A stretch of 64,000 nt of DNA, taken from positions 2,792,001 through 2,856,000 of the forward strand of contig NZ_CP119566.1 of assembly GCF_029277445.1 (NCBI RefSeq). The letters are read 5' to 3'. Below the pieces are notes generated by a model. That model worked only from the letters and a program-made list of their open reading frames with translations. It did no database searches and had not been told where the DNA came from. Shown here piece after piece: positions 42,760 through 51,716 of this stretch. The stretch comes from Pararhizobium qamdonense (GTDB lineage: Bacteria; Pseudomonadota; Alphaproteobacteria; Rhizobiales; Rhizobiaceae). Within the stretch, counting starts at the first letter, position 1. Each line of letters begins with the position of its first letter. A program made the translations under genes and the position numbers.

Positions 42760-42882
42760 TTCGGAGTGGCGCACTCCTCCTCCCAGCGCCGCTCCGATCC
42801 GATGGGCAACACTCCTCCTCCCAGTTGCTCATCCCCTCAAATGACGCCCGCTGGATCTCCTCCCCCAGCGGGCGTTATTCGT
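42760..42882 (+). ncRNA. Cuckoo/CcsR-like small RNA, copy 1
   Basis: Three hairpins carry CTCCTCC in their loops: GGCGC...GCGCC (42768-42790), GATGGGCAAC...GTTGCTCATC (42801-42833), and a terminator-like stem ACGCCCGCTGG...CCAGCGGGCGT (42844-42875) followed by TATTCGTT. The exposed CUCCUCC can pair with ribosome binding sites. This matches the pattern of the cuckoo/CcsR (alpha-r14-like) small RNAs of alphaproteobacteria. Ends are approximate. Confidence 0.75.
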
Positions 42883-42992
42883 TCCGGTCTTTCATGGAAC
42901 CCGCCGTTCCCCTTGGCTGCACCTTATGTGCGCATTCGCTTAAAATTTGATCAGATGCGCCAGCATAAAGCCGACAGCTATGCATTCGCCAC

Positions 42993-43020
42993 ATGGGTGC
43001 CATTCAGCATTGCCGCTACA
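42993..43020 (+). repeat. 28-bp repeat upstream of small RNA copy 2
   Basis: This block begins ATGGGTGCCATTCAGCATTG. It matches 22 of 28 bases with the block at 43285-43312 upstream of the first DUF1127 gene and may be a shared promoter or processing element. Confidence 0.45.
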
Positions 43021-43054
43021 CATTCACGCCAGCCGGCATTATCTTGAATACAGC

Positions 43055-43177
43055 TTCAGGGCAGCGCACTCCTCCTCCCAGCGCGCCCTGATGGGATCGG
43101 CAACACTCCTCCTCCCAGGTGTCGATCAGAACAAGCAACGCCCGTCGGACCTCCTCCCCTGACGGGCGTTGTCTTTT
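43055..43177 (+). ncRNA. Cuckoo/CcsR-like small RNA, copy 2
   Basis: It has the same three-hairpin plan as copy 1. CAGGGC-GCGC pairs with GCGC-GCCCTG (43057-43090), GATCGGCAAC with GGTGTCGATC (43095-43127), and AACGCCCGTC with GACGGGCGTT (43137-43170) before GTCTTTTGTT. All loops hold CTCCTCC. The stems differ from copy 1 by compensating changes while the loops are kept, which argues for selection on RNA structure. Confidence 0.78.
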
Positions 43178-43284
43178 GTTCACCCCCTCCAAAGCAAATC
43201 AGCTTTCCATAGTTAGCACCCGTGCACGCGCACAGACTTTGGCCACATGGTGGGCATCTGAATTCTGAGGCTTGCAATCGACGC

Positions 43285-43312
43285 ATGGGTGCGATGCAGC
43301 ATTGTCTCTGTA
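43285..43312 (+). repeat. 28-bp repeat upstream of the first DUF1127 gene
   Basis: This block begins ATGGGTGCGATGCAGCATTG and is the partner of 42993-43020. It ends 81 bases before the gene start. Confidence 0.45.
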
Positions 43313-43393
43313 ATTTTAGGGGTAAACCACCTATATTCCGACCATCAGATGAGGGCCAGCGCGGTGCTGGCAAACCTAGAAAGGACCAGCATC

Positions 43394-43537
43394 ATGAATA
43401 TCGCTCGCTCGTTCAACAATTGGCGCAAGTACCGTCAGACCTGCAACGAACTCGGCCGCATGAGCGACCGCGAACTGAACGACCTCGGCATCGGCCGTGG
43501 CGACATCCAGTACGTTGCCCGTCAGGCAGTCAAGTAA
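43394..43537 (+). CDS. DUF1127 small protein, copy 1
   Basis: The 47-residue basic protein MNIARSFNNWRKYRQTC... has the DUF1127 pattern W-x2-Y-R-x2-x-E-L-x(2)-(M/L)-S-x3-L-x-D-(L/I)-G-I, with DI near the end. AAAGGACCAGCATC precedes the ATG. Family members in alphaproteobacteria bind RNA or act with small RNAs in stress and nutrient responses (CcaF1 in Rhodobacter). It lies 215 bases downstream of small RNA copy 2, on the same strand. Confidence 0.92.
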   Translation: MNIARSFNNWRKYRQTCNELGRMSDRELNDLGIGRGDIQYVARQAVK

Positions 43538-43581
43538 GTCTCGCAACCGGCCGGTTTTTCCGGCCAGGTGCGCAGCGACCA

Positions 43582-43618
43582 AACGCCCTCCGGCTCCAAC
43601 CGGCGGGCGTTTTTTTTC
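43582..43618 (+). terminator. Terminator of the first DUF1127 gene
   Basis: AACGCCC-T-CCGG pairs with CCGG-C-GGGCGTT and is followed by eight T. Confidence 0.85.
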
Positions 43619-44043
43619 GTCCAGATTTTACGCGCTGGTTTTACCGGTTGAACGTTCAAGCCAGCCCTGATGGCGGCGCAGATCAACCATAGCTTTCGAC
43701 GCGGTGCAGCATCTGAATGCTGCCTATTTCCTTGGCAATATTGTCTGCGTGACGCCCGGCGCCGCTGGTTTGACCGTATCCTCGCCTGGGCACAATTTCG
43801 CCACAAAAAACACACCAAAGAAACAGAGAGTTAAACGGAATTTGGCACCACCAACGCCAGCGTTAACCTGTGGCTTCTTTTTCGGCATTCGCGCGAATTG
43901 CTCAGCGAAACAGCATCGCATTGCACAAACGCATAGCAGATGCATTTTCTTTGCACTCCATCTTTTCCCGCGCAAGGCGTACAAGGATGTCAACGAAGCA
44001 GGCAATCACTGCACTGCTCATTTGGTATCTCAAGGAAAAGATC
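43619..44043. other. 425-bp region between the two DUF1127 genes
   Basis: No protein gene is seen. It contains a perfect short hairpin GCAGCAT-CTGA-ATGCTGC at 43706-43723 and presumably the promoter of the second DUF1127 gene. No further CTCCTCC hairpin is present. Confidence 0.4.
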
Positions 44044-44187
44044 ATGAACCCGATTCGTATCGCAAAAAGCTGGATCAACTATCGCCGTACCGTTGCTGAA
44101 CTTGGCAACCTGTCCAACCACGCCCTGACGGACATCGGCATCACCCGCTTCGACATCCGCAACATTGCTTCGCGTTCCTTCCGTTAA
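44044..44187 (+). CDS. DUF1127 small protein, copy 2
   Basis: The 47-residue protein MNPIRIAKSWINYRRTV... is a paralogue of copy 1 (19 of 47 positions identical, including W, Y, R, EL, DIG/DLG and DI). AAGGAAAAGATC precedes the ATG. It has its own terminator. Confidence 0.92.
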   Translation: MNPIRIAKSWINYRRTVAELGNLSNHALTDIGITRFDIRNIASRSFR

Positions 44188-44228
44188 TCGGACCCGTCCG
44201 TTGACCGGACCGGGAATGTCGAGGACCT

Positions 44229-44256
44229 AAAAACGGCACCATCGGGTGCCGTTTTT
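44229..44256 (+). terminator. Terminator of the second DUF1127 gene
   Basis: AAAAACGGCACC-ATCG-GGTGCCGTTTTT is a perfect stem with a tetraloop and T run. Confidence 0.9.
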
Positions 44257-44332
44257 GATTCCGGGCCTTGCGTTGATATCATCCGCATGGAACCGGTTTC
44301 CTTCCTGCCCGCCTTGCTCTAAGAAACGGCGC

Positions 44333-45754
44333 ATGACAGATACATCTTCCCACTCCCCCATCCATGTTATCGGCGGCGGCCTTGCCGGCTCCGAAGCTGC
44401 CTGGCAGATCGCCGAGGCCGGCATTCCGGTCATCCTTCACGAGATGCGCGGCGTGCGCGGCACGGATGCGCACAAGACCGATGGGCTGGCCGAACTGGTC
44501 TGCTCCAACTCCTTCCGCTCCGATGACGCCACCAGCAATGCGGTTGGCGTGCTGCATGCCGAGATGCGGCTTGCCGGTTCGCTGATCATGTCCTGCGCCG
44601 ACAAGAACCAGGTTCCAGCCGGCGGCGCGCTGGCTGTCGATCGCGACGGCTTCTCCGATGCCGTGACGGCGGCGATTAGCAGGCATCCGCTGATCACCGT
44701 GACGCGCGAGGAAGTCAGCGGACTGCCGCCGGAAGACTGGGATCTCGCCGTCATTGCCACCGGCCCTTTGACGGCGCCGTCGCTTGCCAGTGCGATCCAG
44801 GCCGAAACCGGGGCCGATGCGCTCGCCTTCTTCGACGCCATCGCGCCGATCATCCACACCGAAAGCATCGACATGGATGTCTGCTGGTTCCAGTCCCGTT
44901 ACGACAAGGTCGGACCGGGCGGTACGGGCAAGGATTATATCAACTGCCCGATGGACGAGGCGCAGTACAATGCTTTCGTCGATGCGTTGATCGCCGGCGA
45001 CAAGACCGGCTTCAAGGAATGGGAAGGCACGCCGTATTTCGACGGCTGCCTGCCGATCGAGGTCATGGCCGAACGCGGCCGCGAAACCCTGCGTCACGGG
45101 CCGATGAAGCCGATGGGCCTGACCAATGCGCATAATCCCACGGTCAAAGCCTATGCCGTCGTGCAGCTGCGCCAGGACAATGCACTGGGCACGCTCTACA
45201 ATATGGTCGGCTTCCAGACGAAGCTGAAATATGGTGCGCAGGCCGAAGTCATCCGGATGATCCCCGGACTGGAGAAAGCCGAATTCGCCCGCCTCGGCGG
45301 CCTGCACCGCAACACCTATATCAATTCGCCCGTGCTGCTCGACCGGTCGCTGACACTGAAATCCCGGCCAGGCTTGCGATTCGCCGGTCAGATCACCGGC
45401 TGCGAAGGCTATGTCGAAAGCGCCAGCATCGGCCTTCTGGCCGGCCGTTTTGCCGCTGCCGAGCGCAAGGGCCAGCCGCTGCCGCTGCCGCCGGAGACCA
45501 CCGCCTTCGGGGCGCTGCTCAACCACATCACCGGCGGGCATATCGTCTCGGATGACGAACCGGGCAAGCGCTCGTTCCAGCCGATGAACATCAATTTCGG
45601 CCTGTTTCCGCTGCTGGAGCCCGGCGCCATTGTCAAGCCGGAGGGCGTCAAGCGCTTTCGCGGCAAGGACAAGACGGTGATGAAGAAGCAGCTGGTGGCG
45701 CAGCGCGCGCTCGACGACTGCGCGGCCTGGCTGCAGGCGGATCAACGCGCCTGA
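44333..45754 (+). CDS. trmFO: Folate/FAD-dependent tRNA-U54 methyltransferase TrmFO
   Basis: The 473-residue flavoprotein has the FAD motif [19 protein letters not shown], the [18 protein letters not shown] stretch, [17 protein letters not shown], and the late [16 protein letters not shown]. It makes 5-methyluridine at position 54 of tRNA using methylenetetrahydrofolate. The ATG at 44333 is standard for the family; a longer frame from 44246 lacks support. Confidence 0.97.
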   Translation: MTDTSSHSPIHVIGGGLAGSEAAWQIAEAGIPVILHEMRGVRGTDAHKTDGLAELVCSNSFRSDDATSNAVGVLHAEMRLAGSLIMSCADKNQVPAGGALAVDRDGFSDAVTAAISRHPLITVTREEVSGLPPEDWDLAVIATGPLTAPSLASAIQAETGADALAFFDAIAPIIHTESIDMDVCWFQSRYDKVGPGGTGKDYINCPMDEAQYNAFVDALIAGDKTGFKEWEGTPYFDGCLPIEVMAERGRETLRHGPMKPMGLTNAHNPTVKAYAVVQLRQDNALGTLYNMVGFQTKLKYGAQAEVIRMIPGLEKAEFARLGGLHRNTYINSPVLLDRSLTLKSRPGLRFAGQITGCEGYVESASIGLLAGRFAAAERKGQPLPLPPETTAFGALLNHITGGHIVSDDEPGKRSFQPMNINFGLFPLLEPGAIVKPEGVKRFRGKDKTVMKKQLVAQRALDDCAAWLQADQRA

Positions 45755-46176
45755 ACGGGCTCGGATATCGGATGGAAACTGCCCAGCAGCCAGAGGGACA
45801 CCTCGGCTGCAATGTCCGGGCTTTCGAATTCGTAGACACCATCCAGATGCGAAAAGTCGGTGAAATGCATGATCAGCCCGCGACCGCTCGTCGCGTTCCC
45901 GACATTCACCTTCCCGGCTTCGATGAGGTGGCAGACGAAATGCGTGCCATGGGCCGCCATGAAGCCGGCCTTGCCGTCGTGGAGACGGACGAAATAGGCC
46001 TTTTCATCCGCAGTCGCATGAATGGCCCGAATGGCCTCGTCCGGAAAGGCCCGCCCGAAATCAAGGATAGCGATGCCGGCATCCGGCTCGCGCCTGTCCT
46101 TGTCGGCGCGCGCTTTCATGCGCATGTAGAACATGGCGGCGATCAGAACGCAGATGATGACAATCGGCCAACCCAT
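45742..46176 (-). CDS. Membrane-anchored hypothetical protein
   Basis: The 144-residue protein has one N-terminal membrane helix ([17 protein letters not shown]) and a soluble domain of unknown type with [20 protein letters not shown] and an aromatic ending. AAGGA precedes the ATG at 46176. It is convergent with trmFO and overlaps its 3' end by 13 bases. I do not recognise the domain. Confidence 0.75.
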   Translation of the reverse strand: MGWPIVIICVLIAAMFYMRMKARADKDRREPDAGIAILDFGRAFPDEAIRAIHATADEKAYFVRLHDGKAGFMAAHGTHFVCHLIEAGKVNVGNATSGRGLIMHFTDFSHLDGVYEFESPDIAAEVSLWLLGSFHPISEPVQAR

Positions 46177-46292
46177 GACGCCGCATCCTTTTACACAGTT
46201 CATCACTATAACACGGGAGCGACCCTAAAAGGCGAACCTTGCGCCAATGTGCCGCCGCCTGATTCCAAGAGCTGATCCTAAAACCGGCACTT

Positions 46293-47168
46293 CTACCATC
46301 TGCCGCTTCGGGCCGCTTCCCACATCCACCATTGGCGGCGCCACTGTGGCGGCACGATCGACTGATCAAAGAGCTTTGCGCCAGCCTTTTCGGCACGATC
46401 GAAGACCGGCTCTGCCAGCGCCAATGCGGTGAACGCAGAGCGGTTCATGTGCGAAATGGAACCGGCTGCTGCCCTGGCCTTTGCCAGGTGTTCGCGGCCG
46501 AGACCGGCAAAGGCGCGGATTGCGGAGGTTACCGACTGTTCGTTGCTGCCCGTCAGGAAACTGTCGCGGTCCAGCCCGGTCGCGGCCAGAAGCTCCGCCG
46601 GAAAATAGACCTGACCACGGCGGCGATGCAGCGGCAGGAGCAGAAGCAGACCGGCAATTGTCTGGGCAACGCCGGCGTGCCCTGCCGCTGAAGCAGAATT
46701 CTGCGCATGTGCCGGATCAAGAATCAGGCTGGCCAGTTGAATGAGCGCTGAGGCCGTTTCCCCCGCATAGCCTTCGAGCGAGGCGCGGCTTTCCATCGGA
46801 TCGTCATAGAGATCGAAGATGCGGGCATCGATCATGTCGGTGAGGACATTGACCGGCAGATTGTGAGCCTTGATGCAGTCCATGAGCGCCTCGGCGAGCG
46901 GATTGCCCTCGCCGCTTGTGCCAGTTGGATCCTCAAGCACGTCGCGCCACCATTGCAGCCGGATTTCGCCGGGCAAGGGTTCCCGCACGAGGTCGCGCAC
47001 GCGGGCAATCTCTGCGTGAAACGCATAGAGCGCCGAAAGCGGTCCGCGTTTATCCGGCGGCGAGAGCAGGCAAGCGAGATAACGGTCGCGGTCGCTGTCA
47101 CGCAGCGCGGCCAGGCTGAAATCGTAAACGGGCGGCGCAACAGGCGTGGTATTTTCCGGCATGGGCAT
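46293..47168 (-). CDS. Phytoene/squalene synthase family protein (NDUFAF6-like)
   Basis: The 291-residue protein has the head-to-head prenyl synthase fold with RDRYLACLLSPPDKRGPLSALYAFHAEIARVRD and WWRDVLEDP, and a second acidic stretch DLYDDPMESRASLEGYAGETAS. The Asp-rich motifs are weaker than in true synthases, and the gene sits beside the Mth938 (NDUFAF3-like) gene and secDF. Its mitochondrial relative NDUFAF6 assists complex I assembly, so a role in assembly rather than in carotenoid or hopanoid synthesis is plausible. Confidence 0.82.
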   Translation of the reverse strand: MPMPENTTPVAPPVYDFSLAALRDSDRDRYLACLLSPPDKRGPLSALYAFHAEIARVRDLVREPLPGEIRLQWWRDVLEDPTGTSGEGNPLAEALMDCIKAHNLPVNVLTDMIDARIFDLYDDPMESRASLEGYAGETASALIQLASLILDPAHAQNSASAAGHAGVAQTIAGLLLLLPLHRRRGQVYFPAELLAATGLDRDSFLTGSNEQSVTSAIRAFAGLGREHLAKARAAAGSISHMNRSAFTALALAEPVFDRAEKAGAKLFDQSIVPPQWRRQWWMWEAARSGRW

Positions 47169-47171
47169 CGT

Positions 47172-47558
47172 TCAAAGGACAGTGAGAGCGGCGGCGACGG
47201 CGCGGCCTTCGGCAAGCATGATATTATAGGTGCGGATGGCGGCGCCCGTGCTCATCGGATCGGATGAAATCCCGTATTCCTTGAACTTCATCTTCAAGGC
47301 GGCGGGCAATGGCCGGATATCCTTGCCGGTCCCCACCAGAATAACCTCGATATCGGCCGCTTCCTCGAAAACTCGCTGAAAATTCTCCGGCGTCAAGGGA
47401 TCGCCTTCCACCATGTCCCAGCCGTAAATGCCCGAAGGCAGCATCAGCAGCGAACCGCGATGGGACATTTCGGCAAAACGGAAGCCACCATTGCCATAGC
47501 TGTCGATCGGCGCCCGGCCCGGAAAATGAGCCTGGCGGATTTCGATGGGCTTGCGCAT
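47172..47558 (-). CDS. Mth938-like domain protein (DUF498, NDUFAF3-like)
   Basis: The 128-residue protein is of the Mth938 family: RQAHFPGRAPIDSYGNGGFRFAE, then GWDMVEGDPLTPENF and the ILVGTGKDIRPLP motif near residue 76. The human relative NDUFAF3 is a complex I assembly factor. Its start is directly after the secDF stop and its stop is three bases before the next gene, so the three are in one operon. Confidence 0.93.
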   Translation of the reverse strand: MRKPIEIRQAHFPGRAPIDSYGNGGFRFAEMSHRGSLLMLPSGIYGWDMVEGDPLTPENFQRVFEEAADIEVILVGTGKDIRPLPAALKMKFKEYGISSDPMSTGAAIRTYNIMLAEGRAVAAALTVL

Positions 47559-50117
47559 TTACTGCACTCCCCTGGCCGTCTGCACGCCGATCCCGCCGGC
47601 TTTTTCGGCGTCACCGGGCGTGCCCTGCCCGAGCTTGAAAAGAATGAGGACCGGGCCCGCCACATAGATCGACGAGAAGGTGCCGACAGCGACGCCGAAC
47701 AGCATGACGAATGCAAAGGCCTGGATCGCCTCACCGCCGAAGATGCACAACGCTGCCAGCGCCAGCATCGTCGTGGCGCCTGTGAGCACGGTGCGCGACA
47801 GGGTCTGGTTGATCGACGTATCGATCAGGATCGGCAGCGGCATGCGCGGATATCGCCTCAGATTCTCGCGGACACGGTCGTAGACGACGACGGTATCGTT
47901 GAGCGAATAGCCGACAATGGTCAAAAGCGCGGCGATGCTCGTCAGATTGAACTCCATGCCGGTCACGACGAACAGGCCGATGGTCAACAGCACATCGTGC
48001 AGCGTGGCGACGATGGCGCCCGCAGCGAACTGCCATTTGAACCGCACCCAGATGTAGATCAGGATCGCCAGAAGCGACACCAGCACGCCGATGGTGGCAG
48101 CGGTGGTGAGATCGGCCGATACCGACGGCCCGACAACTTCGACGCGGCGGAACTCGTATTGATCCTCAAGCTCGCCGCGGATCATGATCACCGATGTCTG
48201 CTCGGCATTTTCGCCGCCGTCGCGCGAATGCACCCGTACGACCACGTCCTGCGGCGAACCGAACGGCCTGACCGTGACATCGCCGATATTCAGTTCATAG
48301 AGGCGGCCGCGAATATCCTCGATATCGGCATTGCCCTCGCGCGCCTTCAGCTCGATCACCGAGCCGCCGGAAAAATCGATGCCGAGATTGATGCCGAGCG
48401 CGCCGAACAGCAGCATGCTGATGACGGACAAAATTGCCGTCAGCGAAAAGACGTAGTTGCGAATCGCCATGAAGCGGAAGGCGGCACCATCGAATATGCC
48501 GGTGCGGATCCCATCCGGCAGGGCCGTCGGGCGGCGGCGATCAACCCAGATTTCGAGCATCACACGCGTCAGCGTAAAGGCGGTGAACAGCGTGGTGACG
48601 ATACCGATGGCAAGCGTGACGGCGAAGCCGCGGACTGAGCCGGTTCCGAGAAACAGCAGGATGATGGCGGCGATCAGGGTGGTGATATTGGCATCGACGA
48701 TGGCCGCAAAGGCGCGCGAGAAACCATATTGCAGAGCGTCCCGCACCGAGCGGCCCTGGCGGACCTCCTCGCGGATACGCTCATAGATAAGCACGTTCGA
48801 ATCAACCGCCATGCCGATGGTCAACACGATCCCGGCAATGCCTGGCAGTGTCAAGGGCAGACCGGTTGCGGTCAGAACCGCAATGATCATCACGACGTTG
48901 AGCGTGACTGCAAGGCTCGCAACCGCGCCGAACAATCCGTAGAAACCAACCATGAAGGCAATGACGAGGACGGCGCCGATGGCGCCGGCTGTCATGATCG
49001 AGTGGATCGAATCAGCGCCGCGTCCAGCCCCGATGGACCGTTCCTCGACAACGGTCAGCGGCGTCGGCAAGGCGCCGGCGCGCAACAGAAGCGCCAGATC
49101 GTCAGCGCCTTCCGTGCTCATATCCGCAGCAAGCTGGATCGTACCGTCCGTAATCGCCTTGCGCACCAGGGGCGTCGCAATGACCGCGCCATCGAGAACG
49201 ATCGCAATCGTCGTGCCGGAACTATCGGCCGTCGCCTGCGCAAGCCGCGTCGTGCCATCCGGCCCAAGCCGCAGGTTGACGACGGGATTTCCCGACTGGG
49301 CATTGACGGCCGACCGGGCGTCGGTGATGTCATTGTTGTCGATGATGGGCTGACGGCGCAACAGATAGCCGATCGGCGGGTCATCGGCCGAATAGAGAAT
49401 TTCAGAATTGACCGGCGGCTGGCCGTTGACCGCGTCCTGCACCGGCATCGACATATCGATGCTGCGAAAGGACAGAGCCCCCGCCTGGCCGAGAATGAAT
49501 TTGACCTGCTCTGGATCATAGCGCCCGGGGATCTGGACGATGATCCGGTCGCCACCCTGCCTGCGGATTTTCGGCTGCAGGGAGCCGAGTTCCGTCAAAC
49601 GGCTGTGCAGAACCGCGATCGCGCTATCGGCCGTTGCTGCGATCCTGTGGTTGATGCCCTCGTCAGTGATGGCAATCGAGAGCGTTCCGTCCGGCGACGT
49701 GGTGATGGTGACTTCGTTGAAGTCGGACTTGGTCAAGCCGGCAGCCTTGACCAGATCGGTCAAAGGCTTGAGTGCCGCGCGCGCCGCGTCAGCCTGGGCA
49801 GGGTCGCGAAGGCGAAGCTGGATTGCCTGGCCCGTTCCCGAAAGCCCGGAATAGCCGATGCCGGCAGCGCGAAGGCGCGTGCCGACATCGTTGATCACCG
49901 CTTCGAGCCGCGCCTTGACGACATCGTCCCGTTCGATCTTCAGCGTGATCTGCGATCCGCCCTGAAGATCGAGGCCGAGCATCATCTGCTTCTTGGGAAG
50001 CCAGTCCGGCAGGCTGGCCAGCGTCGCGGTCGGTACCGCGTTGGGCACAGCCACCAGAATGCTGAACAGCACGACGAGCCAGACGATGATGGTTTTCCAG
50101 CGGGAAAAATACGGCAT
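47559..50117 (-). CDS. secDF: Protein translocase SecDF, fused
   Basis: The 852-residue protein fuses SecD (residues 1 to about 520) and SecF (about 530-852). Visible marks are the first membrane helix (IIVWLVVLFSILVAVPNAV), LGLDLQGGSQITL, the periplasmic P1 domain, then GIAGIVLTIGMAVDSNVLIYERIREE with the conserved Asp used for proton flow, and in SecF LGIDFSGGSVIELK and VGYSLNDTVVVYDRVREN. It uses the proton gradient to pull proteins across the membrane with SecYEG. It follows yajC by 58 bases. Confidence 0.97.
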   Translation of the reverse strand: MPYFSRWKTIIVWLVVLFSILVAVPNAVPTATLASLPDWLPKKQMMLGLDLQGGSQITLKIERDDVVKARLEAVINDVGTRLRAAGIGYSGLSGTGQAIQLRLRDPAQADAARAALKPLTDLVKAAGLTKSDFNEVTITTSPDGTLSIAITDEGINHRIAATADSAIAVLHSRLTELGSLQPKIRRQGGDRIIVQIPGRYDPEQVKFILGQAGALSFRSIDMSMPVQDAVNGQPPVNSEILYSADDPPIGYLLRRQPIIDNNDITDARSAVNAQSGNPVVNLRLGPDGTTRLAQATADSSGTTIAIVLDGAVIATPLVRKAITDGTIQLAADMSTEGADDLALLLRAGALPTPLTVVEERSIGAGRGADSIHSIMTAGAIGAVLVIAFMVGFYGLFGAVASLAVTLNVVMIIAVLTATGLPLTLPGIAGIVLTIGMAVDSNVLIYERIREEVRQGRSVRDALQYGFSRAFAAIVDANITTLIAAIILLFLGTGSVRGFAVTLAIGIVTTLFTAFTLTRVMLEIWVDRRRPTALPDGIRTGIFDGAAFRFMAIRNYVFSLTAILSVISMLLFGALGINLGIDFSGGSVIELKAREGNADIEDIRGRLYELNIGDVTVRPFGSPQDVVVRVHSRDGGENAEQTSVIMIRGELEDQYEFRRVEVVGPSVSADLTTAATIGVLVSLLAILIYIWVRFKWQFAAGAIVATLHDVLLTIGLFVVTGMEFNLTSIAALLTIVGYSLNDTVVVYDRVRENLRRYPRMPLPILIDTSINQTLSRTVLTGATTMLALAALCIFGGEAIQAFAFVMLFGVAVGTFSSIYVAGPVLILFKLGQGTPGDAEKAGGIGVQTARGVQ

Positions 50118-50175
50118 GAAGCTCTCGAAGGTATGTCGTTACAAGGTGGCCAGTGTGCCCGGCCCCCCTGCAAGC

Positions 50176-50514
50176 TTATTCCTTGACAGGTTCGCCCTTC
50201 ACACGGACTTCGGATACACCACTGCGTACCACACGAATCTTCACGCCGTCAGCAATTTCGACTTCAAGTTCACTGTCATCGACGACCTTCGTCACCTTGC
50301 CGAGAATTCCGCCACCGGTCACGATCTGGTCGCCACGGCGGATGTTCTTCAGCAGTTCTTCGCGGCGCTTCATATTGGCGCGCTGCGGACGGATGATCAG
50401 GAAGTACATCACGACGAAGATCAGCAGGAACGGCAGGATCGACATGAGAATATCAGCGCCGCCGGCGCTTGCGCCGGGTGCCGTCTGGGCGAATGCCTCG
50501 GTAATGAACATCAA
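50176..50514 (-). CDS. yajC: Preprotein translocase accessory protein YajC
   Basis: The 112-residue protein has one membrane helix (ILMSILPFLLIFVVMYFLIIRPQ) and the family pattern RPQRANMKRREELLKNIRRGDQIVTGGGILGKVTKV. It forms a complex with SecDF. It is first in the yajC-secDF-Mth938-PSY unit. Confidence 0.97.
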   Translation of the reverse strand: MMFITEAFAQTAPGASAGGADILMSILPFLLIFVVMYFLIIRPQRANMKRREELLKNIRRGDQIVTGGGILGKVTKVVDDSELEVEIADGVKIRVVRSGVSEVRVKGEPVKE

Positions 50515-50753
50515 TCACTCCTTGAATGCAGTTTGGCGGACGGATGCCCGCGTTTCGGATCGCCGGACTATAGGAAAGGCTGATTTCAATGCAACAACAG
50601 ACCAACCGGCTTCTGTCTTCAGCCTCATACATGAAATCGGTCTCAGGAGAAGCCCTTTCTACTGGATTTCACGCCTTTTACCGTTAGATCAGCCATGCTA
50701 CCGGACAGTTCGGCCCCACAGCCAAAACCACAATCATTCTTGGGGAAGTTCAC

Positions 50754-51626
50754 ATGCAGGATACGAAAATCGACCTTCTGATCGCCGAGATGCGCAAGCT
50801 GTCTGATGCAATCGAGCGGATCGCCGGTCCCGCCCCTGCCGTCAACGACTGGGATGCCGCCGAATGCTTCGTCTGGTCCCCCCAGCGCCTGCATCTCCAG
50901 CCGGTCGTCAAGCCGAACCGCGTCGAACTCAAGCTCATTCAGAGCGTCGATCATGTCCGCGATATCCTGTTCGACAATACGCTCAGATTTGCGCAGGGTT
51001 TTCCGGCCAACAACGTGCTGCTCTGGGGCGCGCGCGGCATGGGTAAATCGTCGCTGGTCAAGGCGGTCCATGCCAGCGTTGCGGCGGATGCCGGCGTGCG
51101 GTTGAAACTGGTCGAGGTGCATCGCGAGGATATCGCGACGCTGCCCACCCTGATGGAGATCCTCAAAGCCGCACCGGTTCCGGTCATCGTCTTTTGCGAC
51201 GACCTGTCCTTCGATCACGATGACACGTCCTACAAGTCGCTGAAAGCGGTTCTCGATGGTGGCATCGAGGGCCGTCCGGCCAATGTTCTGCTCTATGCGA
51301 CCTCCAACCGGCGCCATCTCTTGCCGCGTCACATGATGGAAAACGAGCAATCGACCGCCATCAATCCCTCCGAGGCCGTCGAAGAAAAAGTGTCGCTGTC
51401 GGACCGTTTCGGGCTCTGGCTCGGGTTCTACAAGTGCAGCCAGGACGATTATCTGGCGATGATCGACGGTTATGCCGCTCATTTCGGGCTGGAGACCGAT
51501 CCCAAACAGCTGCATGCGGATGCATTGGAATGGAGCACGACACGCGGCGCGCGCTCCGGCCGCGTCGCCTGGCAATTCATCCAGGACCTCGCCGGGCGCG
51601 CGCAGAAGAAGATCGATCTGGTCTAA
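50754..51626 (+). CDS. DUF815 AAA-type ATPase
   Basis: The 290-residue protein has the P-loop GARGMGKSSLVKAVH (about 98-112), a Walker B region VIVFCDDLSFD, and the sensor area NVLLYATSNRRHLLP. Family members are AAA-like ATPases of unclear function. It is divergent from yajC, and GGGGAAG precedes the ATG. Confidence 0.93.
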   Translation: MQDTKIDLLIAEMRKLSDAIERIAGPAPAVNDWDAAECFVWSPQRLHLQPVVKPNRVELKLIQSVDHVRDILFDNTLRFAQGFPANNVLLWGARGMGKSSLVKAVHASVAADAGVRLKLVEVHREDIATLPTLMEILKAAPVPVIVFCDDLSFDHDDTSYKSLKAVLDGGIEGRPANVLLYATSNRRHLLPRHMMENEQSTAINPSEAVEEKVSLSDRFGLWLGFYKCSQDDYLAMIDGYAAHFGLETDPKQLHADALEWSTTRGARSGRVAWQFIQDLAGRAQKKIDLV

Positions 51627-51663
51627 AGCGCTTCATCGTCAGCCGGAAGCGCGCCAAAACGCA

Positions 51664-51690
51664 GAAAAGCCCCGAAACGGGGCTTTTCCT
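51664..51690. terminator. Bidirectional terminator between DUF815 and the LysM gene
   Basis: AAAAGCCCCGAAACGGGGCTTTT is symmetric and lies between two converging genes. Confidence 0.85.
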
Positions 51691-51716
51691 GTGCTGATTA
51701 ATGGCGCCAGGAGCGG

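Noticed and set aside
42768..43170. Repeated CTCCTCC motifs seen first as a possible CRISPR-like array
   Set aside because: The spacing is irregular and each copy lies in the loop of a hairpin, so they are parts of two structured RNAs. No Cas genes are present and no CRISPR array was seen in the window.
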